Source: a bacterium
GTDB taxonomy: Bacteria > Verrucomicrobiota > Verrucomicrobiia > Opitutales > UBA953
Reading direction: 5' to 3'
DNA length: 7,197 nt
NCBI GenBank assembly: GCA_009926645.1
Contig: RFOO01000047.1
Location: 1 to 7,197 of the forward strand
Part shown: piece after piece, positions 1 to 5,269 of the stretch
Layout: each line of letters opens with the position of its first letter
How positions within the stretch are numbered: the first letter of the stretch is position 1
The notes under the pieces: generated by a model
The model's input: only the letters and a program-made list of their open reading frames with translations
Told to the model about the DNA's origin: nothing
The model's database searches: none
Position numbers and translations under genes: made by a program

Positions 1-1041
1 TTTTTGAATTTCGGGTAGCATTTCCCAGTCATCGATGCGCACGCGCCCTTTTTCATCAAAATGGAGGGCGTTGCCATTATACATTTGTTTTTCAAACAAG
101 CGCTGGATTTGCTCGATGCAGCCTTCGTGATTTCCTTTGGCCTTCATGATTTTATAGAGCAATGAAACATACAACGGAACAACGGGAATCGCAGAGCTAG
201 CTTGAGTGACTACGGCTTTGTTGACCGAGACAAAAGCGCGGCCGCGATGCAGTTTCATTAACGCATCAATCTTTTGGCTGGCCCGCTCCAAATCTTCTTT
301 GGCTTTTCCGATGGTGCCATCTTTGTAGATGGGCCAAGTTACTTGAGGGCCAATGTAAGAATAGGCCACTGTTTGACAGCCAGTAGCAAGCACTCCGGCT
401 TTATCCAATTCCTCCATCCAAATTTCCCAATCTTCGCCCCCCATCACTTTTACGGTGTGGGCGATTTCTTCGGCATTCGCCGTTTCCAAGGTTACATCGT
501 TAACCACTTTGCGATCGGTATCTAAATTCTTCGCATGGAAAGGAGCACCTGTTGGCTTGAGAGTTGATTTATAGGTTACTCCATCGGGAGCAGTGCGACG
601 TGGTGAAGCGAGGGAGTAGACGACGAGGTCGATTTTGCCTCCAGGCATCTTCTTTTTAATCGCATCAATCGCTTGCGCTTTCATCTCTGAAGAAAAAGCA
701 TCTCCATTGAGGGAGACGGCTTTTAGTCCGGCTTTTTTCGCTTCGGCATGAAAAGCTGCGGTATTGTACCAACCAGGGCTTCCTGGTTTGTCGCCTTCAC
801 CATTTCGTTCGAAGAAAATACCAAGGGTAGCGGCTCCCGAACCGAAGGCGGCAGCAATCCGAGAAGAGAGGCCATAGCCAGTGGAAGATCCGATAACTAA
901 AACCGATTTTGGTCCGCCTTGTAGAGGCGGACGTGAGCGTACGTAGGCAATCTGCTCACGGACATGGGCAGCGCATCCCTCGGGATGGGAGGTAATGCAG
1001 ATAAAGCCACGAACTCGGGGTTTCAGTATTTGCTGGGACAT
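1..1041 (-). CDS. fabV: Trans-2-enoyl-ACP/CoA reductase FabV (partial, C terminus beyond window)
   Basis: FabV performs the last step of each fatty acid elongation cycle, NAD(P)H-dependent reduction of the trans-2 double bond of enoyl-ACP (or enoyl-CoA), in the cytoplasm. The frame is open from the start at 1041 to the left edge, giving 347 residues. The family is about 400 long, so roughly the last 50 are missing. The N terminus (ILKPRVRGFICITSHPEGC, residues 5-23) is a FabV signature. The dinucleotide-binding turn GSSTGYG is at 51-57, followed by FFER at 76-79. The catalytic Tyr-x8-Lys pair that separates FabV from FabI (Tyr-x6-Lys) is Y239 and K248. The start fits the family alignment, but I see no clear Shine-Dalgarno sequence. 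It is divergent from the aminotransferase across 85 bases. FabV enzymes are known to be poorly inhibited by triclosan; that is family knowledge, not shown here. Confidence 0.96.
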   Translation of the reverse strand, partial: MSQQILKPRVRGFICITSHPEGCAAHVREQIAYVRSRPPLQGGPKSVLVIGSSTGYGLSSRIAAAFGSGAATLGIFFERNGEGDKPGSPGWYNTAAFHAEAKKAGLKAVSLNGDAFSSEMKAQAIDAIKKKMPGGKIDLVVYSLASPRRTAPDGVTYKSTLKPTGAPFHAKNLDTDRKVVNDVTLETANAEEIAHTVKVMGGEDWEIWMEELDKAGVLATGCQTVAYSYIGPQVTWPIYKDGTIGKAKEDLERASQKIDALMKLHRGRAFVSVNKAVVTQASSAIPVVPLYVSLLYKIMKAKGNHEGCIEQIQRLFEKQMYNGNALHFDEKGRVRIDDWEMLPEIQK

Positions 1042-1126
1042 AAACAGAGACTTAAAGCGAGGTGGCTCGACTTCAACCAGTTTTTGTTCCTCTTGCGCCC
1101 CCCGCTCGATTCACCTTGTTTGAGTT
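1042..1126. promoter_or_regulatory. Divergent intergenic region between fabV and the aminotransferase gene
   Basis: These 85 bases must hold the start signals of two genes pointing away from each other. A run of C around 1098-1103 sits near the middle. I found no convincing -35/-10 pair on either strand and no Shine-Dalgarno sequence before either start codon. An in-frame TGA at 1121-1123 shows that the aminotransferase cannot start further upstream. The regulatory role is inferred from the gene orientation only. Confidence 0.4.
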
Positions 1127-2296
1127 ATGTTTAGTTCCAGACTTTCCTTTGCCGATTCAACGAATGCCTTAAGTAAGGCTAAGGAACGTCGACGAATCGC
1201 GGGTTTACCTATCATCGATATGGCCGATTCAAATCCAGCGAATGCTGGGTTCGTTTGGTCACTCACCGAACTGTCGGCTCTGCTACGTCGTGAGGGTATA
1301 CAGCGACAAATTCCAGAGGCACACGGATTGCCTTCAGCCCGAACCGCTCTGGTGGATTATTATTTGGCTCGCGGGGTTCGATTGACTGAAGACCGAATTT
1401 TTTTAACCGCAAGTACGAGCGAAGGATATGCTTGGTTATTCAAACTGCTCTGTAATCCAGGAGATGAAGTTTTAGTTCCTGAACCTGCCTATCCACTGTT
1501 GGAAGTTATCGCTGCACTCGAAGGCGTTGTTATCCGTCCTTATCGGTTGGTTCAACTGGCAGGAGAGTGGGTGATTGACCCGAGTTCATTGACGGCGAGC
1601 CGACAAACACGGGCTATTCTTTGCATTAATCCTTCGAATCCAACAGGAGCCTTTGTGGGGCGCAGAGACCGAGATTTGTTGAGAGGCTTCGCACTCAAAA
1701 ATAGTTTAGCGATTATTTGTGACGAAGTGTTTTTAGATTATGTCGCGGAGGGAGTAACTTCTCCTGGAACGTGGGCGGGGGAAAATCAAATCGCACATTT
1801 CGTTCTTAGCGGATTGTCCAAAGTTGCGCTGACTCCTCAATTGAAAGTGGGATGGATTGTTGTCAGTGGTCCCCGCGACACTGTTCAAGAGTCGTGTCGA
1901 CGACTTGAGCATATCGCCGATGCCTTTCTCTCGGTTAACACCCCAGCGCAACTCGCTTTGCCCGATTTACTTCGTCGAGCAGGGTCGATGCGATCCGCCA
2001 TTAATGCTCGAGTGAAGCAAAATGAAATGACACTTAAAAATTGGGCTGAGCAATCGGGTCATGGTTGCACCGTATTACATCGTCCAGCTGGCTGGATGGG
2101 TGTTTTGGCTCTTCCTTCAGGGGTTGCCGAGGAGAGGTTTCTCTTAAACGCCCTCGAAGAGGGTGTTTGGGCACACCCTGGTTATTTTTATGGTATGCCA
2201 ACAACGATTCCCTCGGTTATTTTGAGCCTTTTGCTCAATCCTTTACAGTTTAATGAGGGATTAAAGGGTTTGGAGCGTGCATTGAAACGAAGTTAG
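1127..2296 (+). CDS. PLP-dependent aminotransferase, class I/II fold, substrate unknown
   Basis: A 389-residue fold-type I aminotransferase, full length for the family. Visible landmarks are TASTSEGY at 94-101 (cofactor phosphate region), PAYP at 120-123, NPSNPTG at 168-174 with the PLP-contacting N171, D199 in CDEVF, and the Schiff-base lysine K232 in LSGLSK. Three usual positions differ. The Tyr normally after the PLP aspartate is F202. The Arg of the usual 'RxGW' segment is K240 (LKVGW). The C-terminal Arg that binds the substrate alpha-carboxylate, normally just before 'LS', appears replaced by V364/I365 in VILSLLL. I recall a bacterial subfamily with the same LKxGW and VLSLL features, so this looks like a subfamily trait rather than decay. 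The substrate may therefore not be bound as in AspC or TyrB. The start is fixed by an upstream in-frame stop. Cytoplasmic; not visibly in an operon. Confidence 0.85.
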   Translation: MFSSRLSFADSTNALSKAKERRRIAGLPIIDMADSNPANAGFVWSLTELSALLRREGIQRQIPEAHGLPSARTALVDYYLARGVRLTEDRIFLTASTSEGYAWLFKLLCNPGDEVLVPEPAYPLLEVIAALEGVVIRPYRLVQLAGEWVIDPSSLTASRQTRAILCINPSNPTGAFVGRRDRDLLRGFALKNSLAIICDEVFLDYVAEGVTSPGTWAGENQIAHFVLSGLSKVALTPQLKVGWIVVSGPRDTVQESCRRLEHIADAFLSVNTPAQLALPDLLRRAGSMRSAINARVKQNEMTLKNWAEQSGHGCTVLHRPAGWMGVLALPSGVAEERFLLNALEEGVWAHPGYFYGMPTTIPSVILSLLLNPLQFNEGLKGLERALKRS

Positions 2297-2311
2297 AGGG
2301 TTTTACTTACC

Positions 2312-2330
2312 GCTTGCCAATCGGCTAAGC
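2312..2330 (+). promoter_or_regulatory. Imperfect hairpin between the aminotransferase gene and rpmB
   Basis: GCTTGCC (2312-2318) can pair with GGC-AAGC (2323-2330) around the loop AATC, leaving one bulged T at 2326. It lies 16 bases after the aminotransferase stop and 40 bases before the rpmB start. No T-tract follows, so it is not a typical intrinsic terminator. It could be part of the rpmB leader. The left arm overlaps a CGCTTGCCA element (2311-2319) that also resembles a -35 box (TTGCCA at 2314-2319), but I see no good -10 box at the right spacing. The two readings compete. Confidence 0.3.
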
Positions 2331-2370
2331 AGGTGTTTGCTCCGACCTTCACAAAGGAGCAAGAAACACT

Positions 2371-2601
2371 ATGTCACGCATCTGCAGCATCACCGGCAAG
2401 CGTCCCGTCAAGGGCCGTCGAATCGTTCACCGCGGTCAATCGAAGAAGAGTGGTGGTATCGGTTTTCAGTTGGTTAAACAAACCAAACGAGTCTTCCGTC
2501 CTAACGTACAACGCATTCGCGTTCTCCAGCCTAACGGTTCGGTTAAACGTCAATGGGTTTCGGTTAAGGCCATCAAGGCAGGTTTAGTTACCAAGGCTTA
2601 A
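2371..2601 (+). CDS. rpmB: Large ribosomal subunit protein bL28
   Basis: A 76-residue basic protein of the 50S ribosomal subunit. It opens with MSRICSITGKRPVKG, the standard bL28 N terminus, followed by a lysine/arginine-rich middle with QSKKSGG and RVFRPNVQRIRV, and ends with VSVKAIKAGL. Only one cysteine is present (C5), so this is the form without the zinc-binding cysteine pairs found in some bL28 proteins. A Shine-Dalgarno sequence AAAGGAG lies at 2354-2360, about 10 bases before the ATG. The gene stands alone on its strand here. bL33, often its neighbour elsewhere, is absent, and dgkA converges on it from the other side. A strong terminator starts 19 bases after the stop codon. Confidence 0.97.
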   Translation: MSRICSITGKRPVKGRRIVHRGQSKKSGGIGFQLVKQTKRVFRPNVQRIRVLQPNGSVKRQWVSVKAIKAGLVTKA

Positions 2602-2620
2602 GGGTTTATCTCTTCGCATC

Positions 2621-2648
2621 AAAAAGGCCCGTCTTCACGGGCCTTTTT
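2621..2648. terminator. Bidirectional intrinsic terminator shared by rpmB and dgkA
   Basis: A perfect 11-base-pair stem has arms AAAAAGGCCCG (2621-2631) and CGGGCCTTTTT (2638-2648) around the loop TCTTCA. The top strand ends in six T (2644-2649). The bottom strand ends in the complement of the A-run at 2621-2625. The hairpin therefore has a U-tract on either strand and can end both rpmB transcripts (plus) and dgkA transcripts (minus). Confidence 0.92.
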
Positions 2649-2677
2649 TGTTGGCGATGAGAAACGGCTCTGGGTGT

Positions 2678-3064
2678 TTATCTCGAAAAAATCTTCTGAA
2701 TAAGATCGTTGTGCCAGAGCACGCTACCCCAGGTAGCTGCGGCAATCACGATAGTCAGAAACACCGCGGCGCTTCCCATGTCCTTGGCTCTTTTGGCCAG
2801 CGGATGTCGATCGAGAGAGATGTGATCGGTGTTCGCCTCAATGGCTGAATTGATCAATTCAACAATGAGGATGAGTTGTAAGACTGAAAAAAGGAGGGCT
2901 CTTTCCATCGCACTAACGGGGACGAACCATGCAGCAATAGAGAGAGGAACGACAACTATCAGTTCTTGTTTGAAAGCGTGCTCATGTTCAGCAGCGGCTT
3001 TTAAGCCGTCCCAAGTGTAACGAAGGGCGTTGATGAGCCGGCCTAGTCCACCTTTAGACTTCAT
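2678..3064 (-). CDS. dgkA: Diacylglycerol kinase, small integral-membrane DgkA type
   Basis: DgkA phosphorylates diacylglycerol with ATP in the inner membrane, feeding phosphatidic acid back into phospholipid synthesis. From the chosen start the protein has 128 residues, close to E. coli DgkA, with three hydrophobic segments at roughly 34-50, 55-70 and 97-117. Residues important in the E. coli enzyme are all present: E28, E69, N72 and E76 in VELINSAIEA, and K94-D95 in KRAKDMGSAA. From this start their numbers match the usual E. coli numbering. GGAG with a 5-base gap precedes the ATG at 3064. An upstream in-frame ATG at 3094 would add 10 residues but has a poorer ribosome site. Some bacterial relatives phosphorylate undecaprenol; the retained residues fit the diacylglycerol enzyme but do not prove the substrate. 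Converges with rpmB. Confidence 0.94.
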   Translation of the reverse strand: MKSKGGLGRLINALRYTWDGLKAAAEHEHAFKQELIVVVPLSIAAWFVPVSAMERALLFSVLQLILIVELINSAIEANTDHISLDRHPLAKRAKDMGSAAVFLTIVIAAATWGSVLWHNDLIQKIFSR

Positions 3065-3105
3065 CGTTTCTCCGTAGTTTTTGGGCTTTTGCATAATGAC
3101 GTCTC

Positions 3106-3135
3106 ATTGTAATTGGGTGATTTGGCCTAAAGCAA
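3106..3135 (-). promoter_or_regulatory. Candidate dgkA promoter
   Basis: On the minus strand TACAAT (3111 down to 3106) matches the sigma-70 -10 consensus in five of six bases. TTGCTT (3135 down to 3130) sits 18 bases upstream as a weak -35. Transcription would start near 3099. That leaves a leader of about 35 bases before the ATG at 3064, but almost none before the ATG at 3094, which supports the shorter DgkA start. Confidence 0.45.
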
Positions 3136-3159
3136 AGGGATTTTTAGCCTTGAAAACGC

Positions 3160-3187
3160 TTGCCAGAGTGGGGTGCTACCCTAGATT
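3160..3187 (+). promoter_or_regulatory. Candidate rpoZ promoter
   Basis: TTGCCA (3160-3165) differs from the -35 consensus at one base. It is followed after 16 bases by TAGATT (3182-3187), which matches the -10 consensus at four of six positions. Transcription would begin near 3194, just before the Shine-Dalgarno sequence TAAGGA at 3201-3206. The spacer holds a short hairpin, GGGT-GCT-ACCC (3171-3181). An alternative -35 is TTGAAA at 3150-3155, but its spacing to any -10 is worse. Confidence 0.4.
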
Positions 3188-3214
3188 TCGCGGTTCCCTG
3201 TAAGGAAAACTACT

Positions 3215-3466
3215 ATGCGCGACGACTACCTGCAAGATGCTCGAAAGATTATCACCGACCCCAACATTCTCATTAATGTTGTCTCCAAACGCGTGAAGCA
3301 GCTCCGCGCTACGGCCGAACGTCCTCAAGGCTCACCTCCCAAGTACAAGCACCTTTTGGGTGGAGATCTCTATGAAACCCTTTCGCCTGAAGATATCGCT
3401 TTACGCGAAATTATTGAGGGTCGAATCACTTGGGCATACGCTGAAGAAGACCAGAGTAAGGTCTAG
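3215..3466 (+). CDS. rpoZ: DNA-directed RNA polymerase omega subunit (RpoZ-like)
   Basis: An 83-residue protein matching the core of the omega subunit, the small RNA polymerase component that wraps the C-terminal part of beta-prime and aids assembly. The clearest signature is EDIALREIIEGRI (residues 59-71), equivalent to the IALREIEEG segment of E. coli omega. LINVVSKRVKQLR (18-30) corresponds to the conserved helix that E. coli has as LVLVAARRARQM. It is shorter than E. coli omega and lacks the long C-terminal tail. The lineage-specific start MRDDYLQDARKI replaces the usual MARVTVQD. A good Shine-Dalgarno sequence, TAAGGA, ends 8 bases before the ATG. smpB follows 53 bases downstream on the same strand and may be co-transcribed. 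Family assignment is from short motifs, so it is less certain than for the neighbours. Confidence 0.82.
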   Translation: MRDDYLQDARKIITDPNILINVVSKRVKQLRATAERPQGSPPKYKHLLGGDLYETLSPEDIALREIIEGRITWAYAEEDQSKV

Positions 3467-3468
3467 GG

Positions 3469-3516
3469 CTTTGGTCTGCAAAGTGGTTTGGTCTTTGGCG
3501 GTTAGCCAATTATAAC
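3469..3516 (+). promoter_or_regulatory. rpoZ-smpB spacer with two small hairpins and a promoter-like pair
   Basis: This 53-base spacer holds two small inverted repeats: CTTTG/CAAAG (3469-3483) and TTGGC/GCCAA (3495-3509). The octamer TTTGGTCT is repeated at 3470-3477 and 3487-3494. TTGGTC (3488-3493) and TATAAC (3511-3516) are separated by exactly 17 bases and resemble a sigma-70 promoter placed directly against the smpB start codon at 3520. No Shine-Dalgarno sequence precedes that ATG. Whether this is a promoter, an attenuator or chance cannot be told from the sequence. Confidence 0.35.
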
Positions 3517-3519
3517 ACC

Positions 3520-3987
3520 ATGGCTAAACGCAAAGAACAATCGCTTCCCGAAATTAATAATCCCAAGGCTGGGCGAGACTACTTTATTGGCCAAACGTTT
3601 GAGGCGGGTTTAGTTTTACTGGGTACTGAAGTAAAATCACTCCGTCTTGGCCGAGCTAATATTGCGGATGCTTTTGTTCGGCTTACTCCCAAAGGCCCCG
3701 TATTATTTCATGCTCACATCGCGGAGTATGATTTTGGGAATCATCACAACCACGATCCCTATCGGACGCGCCGTCTTTTACTGAATGCGGCAGAGATTGC
3801 TCGTCTCACCGAAGCTGTTCGTTCAGGGGGTTCAACGGTTATCCCTTTAAAACTTTATTTTAAACATGGTTTGGCGAAGTGTCTCATTGCGATTGGTAAG
3901 GGGAAAAAGCAGCAGGATCGTCGCCAAGATATCAAAGAGCGCGAAGCGAAGCGCGAAATCTCTCGAGCCATGCATCGACGTCAGTGA
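3520..3987 (+). CDS. smpB: SsrA-binding protein SmpB
   Basis: SmpB binds the tRNA-like part of tmRNA and delivers it to ribosomes stalled on broken mRNAs (trans-translation). The 155 residues match the family in full. AGRDYFIGQTFEAGLVLLGTEVKSLR (residues 17-42) is the start of the beta-barrel core, HIAEYDFGNHHNHDPYRTRRLLL (66-88) is the most conserved block, and the basic tail KGKKQQDRRQDIKEREAKRE (127-146) is the part that forms a helix in the empty mRNA channel. The start agrees with the family, yet no Shine-Dalgarno sequence is visible. The stop overlaps the GTG start of trmL by 4 bases, so translation of the two is probably coupled. The tmRNA gene itself is not in this window. Confidence 0.97.
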   Translation: MAKRKEQSLPEINNPKAGRDYFIGQTFEAGLVLLGTEVKSLRLGRANIADAFVRLTPKGPVLFHAHIAEYDFGNHHNHDPYRTRRLLLNAAEIARLTEAVRSGGSTVIPLKLYFKHGLAKCLIAIGKGKKQQDRRQDIKEREAKREISRAMHRRQ

Positions 3988-4460
3988 AGCCACCTCTACA
4001 GATCATTTTAATTCGACCCGAAATTCCTCCGAACACAGGTAATATCGGTCGACTTTGCGCGATTACGGATTGCCGTTTGCATCTCATTCACCCCTTAGGA
4101 TTTTCCTTAGATGATAAACAGTTGCGCCGTGCAGGAATGGATTACTGGCATCAATTGGATGTGCACCACCACGCTGACTGGGAGGCTTTTTTGCAATCAC
4201 CTCAGCGTCCATCGCGACTTTGGCTTTTAACGACCAAAGCGAAGCAGGGCTTGTGGGATGTGGTCTTTAGTCCTGGAGATGGTTTGGTTTTTGGCAATGA
4301 GGGTTCTGGTGCACCCGCCGAAGTTCATGCCTGGATGGGGGTAGAACGATCTTTGAAAATCCCTCAGTTTAATGATTCTCTGCGGTCTCTTAATTTATCA
4401 ACGGCCGTTGGCATCGCGACTTATGAAGCTTTGCGACAGATTAAGGGCCTAAATAAGTAG
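3984..4460 (+). CDS. trmL: tRNA (cytidine(34)-2'-O)-methyltransferase, TrmL/SPOUT family
   Basis: TrmL adds a 2'-O-methyl group to the wobble base (C34 or cmnm5U34) of tRNA-Leu species, using S-adenosylmethionine, in the cytoplasm. The 158-residue length equals the minimal single-domain SPOUT enzymes. All three knot motifs are visible: RPEIPPNTGNIGR at 11-23, LVFGNEGSG at 101-109, and IPQ at 126-128 followed by RSLNLSTAVGIATYEALRQ at 134-152, which forms the cofactor-binding trefoil knot. The start is GTG, sharing GTGA (3984-3987) with the smpB stop. The alignment begins at residues 5-6, so this start leaves a normal N terminus. The exact substrate is assigned by family. SpoU relatives modify other positions, but they usually carry extra domains. 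Confidence 0.93.
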   Translation: MKPPLQIILIRPEIPPNTGNIGRLCAITDCRLHLIHPLGFSLDDKQLRRAGMDYWHQLDVHHHADWEAFLQSPQRPSRLWLLTTKAKQGLWDVVFSPGDGLVFGNEGSGAPAEVHAWMGVERSLKIPQFNDSLRSLNLSTAVGIATYEALRQIKGLNK

Positions 4461-4501
4461 AAGTCGGTTTGCTTTTTTAGGGGGTTTGGAGTTGGTAAGG
4501 T

Positions 4502-5269
4502 ATGGACCGAATCGCCACGATAAGACAAACCATTGCCCCTGCTCGTCAGCGTTTATTGGCTCACCCGCTTTACGCTTCGATGGCCTCATTGCAAGACGTG
4601 CAACGTTTTATGGAGTTCCACGTTTTTGCGGTTTGGGATTTTATGTCGCTTTTAAAACGACTGCAACGAGACCTGACTTGCGTTGATTTACCATGGGTCC
4701 CCGTCGGCGATGCAGAAGTTCGTTATTTAATTAATGAAATTGTCTGTGGAGAAGAGTCGGATGTTGATCCCCAAGGAACGCGTATCAGCCATTTTGAACT
4801 TTATCAGCGAGCGATGCAGCAAGCGGGTGCTTCTTCTCAAGCCGTGACGAATGCCTTAGCCAGTGTGAAGGCAAAGGCCTCGACTTCTGCCGCTTTGCAA
4901 TCCGCTGGAGTCCCCTCAGGAGCTGCAGAATTTTCCGCTCATACTTTTCATACCGCCAGTGTTGGAAAAATCCACGAAGTGGCTGCTGCGTTTACTTTTG
5001 GCCGAGAGGATTTGATTCCTGATATGTTTCACGAGTTGGTAGTGAAACTGAGCCGAGAGCATCCGGGGAAACTCGATACTTTCCGCTATTACCTTGAGAG
5101 GCACATTGAGGTCGATGGAGGTCATCATGGTGCGATATCCTTGCGCATGGTGGAACTGCTCTGCGGTCAAGATGACCAAAAATGGCAAGAGGCTGGTCAG
5201 GCGGCACTCGCCGCAATCGAATCACGCACCAAACTTTGGGATGCTATCCTCGCTCCTGTAGGAAATTAA
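4502..5269 (+). CDS. DUF3050 family protein, probable heme-oxygenase-fold metal enzyme
   Basis: A 255-residue protein that I recognise as the DUF3050 family, which has no settled function. Characteristic blocks are FMEFHVFAVWDFMSLLKRLQ (36-55), INEIVCGEESD (77-87), SHFELYQRAM (96-105), HEVAAAFTFGREDLIPDMF (158-176) and YYLERHIEVDGGHHG (196-210). The family is predicted to adopt the all-helical heme oxygenase-like fold. Candidate metal ligands are E38, E84 or E85, H97, and an H-x3-D-x2-H set (H201, D205, H208). The last matches the spacing used by heme-oxygenase-like diiron oxidases such as SznF. That assignment is my inference. No signal peptide or membrane segment is seen, so it should be cytoplasmic. 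GGAG at 4488-4491 precedes the ATG by 10 bases. It follows trmL by 41 bases and may share its transcript. Its stop overlaps the hemW stop on the other strand. Confidence 0.85.
   Translation: MDRIATIRQTIAPARQRLLAHPLYASMASLQDVQRFMEFHVFAVWDFMSLLKRLQRDLTCVDLPWVPVGDAEVRYLINEIVCGEESDVDPQGTRISHFELYQRAMQQAGASSQAVTNALASVKAKASTSAALQSAGVPSGAAEFSAHTFHTASVGKIHEVAAAFTFGREDLIPDMFHELVVKLSREHPGKLDTFRYYLERHIEVDGGHHGAISLRMVELLCGQDDQKWQEAGQAALAAIESRTKLWDAILAPVGN

Noticed and set aside
2333..2587. Open frame of 84 codons overlapping rpmB in another frame
   Set aside because: rpmB is an unmistakable ribosomal protein in its own frame with a good ribosome site. The other frame has no recognisable protein features.
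4916..5225. Two minus-strand open frames inside the DUF3050 gene
   Set aside because: They lie wholly within a well-conserved coding sequence and have no recognisable domains or start signals.
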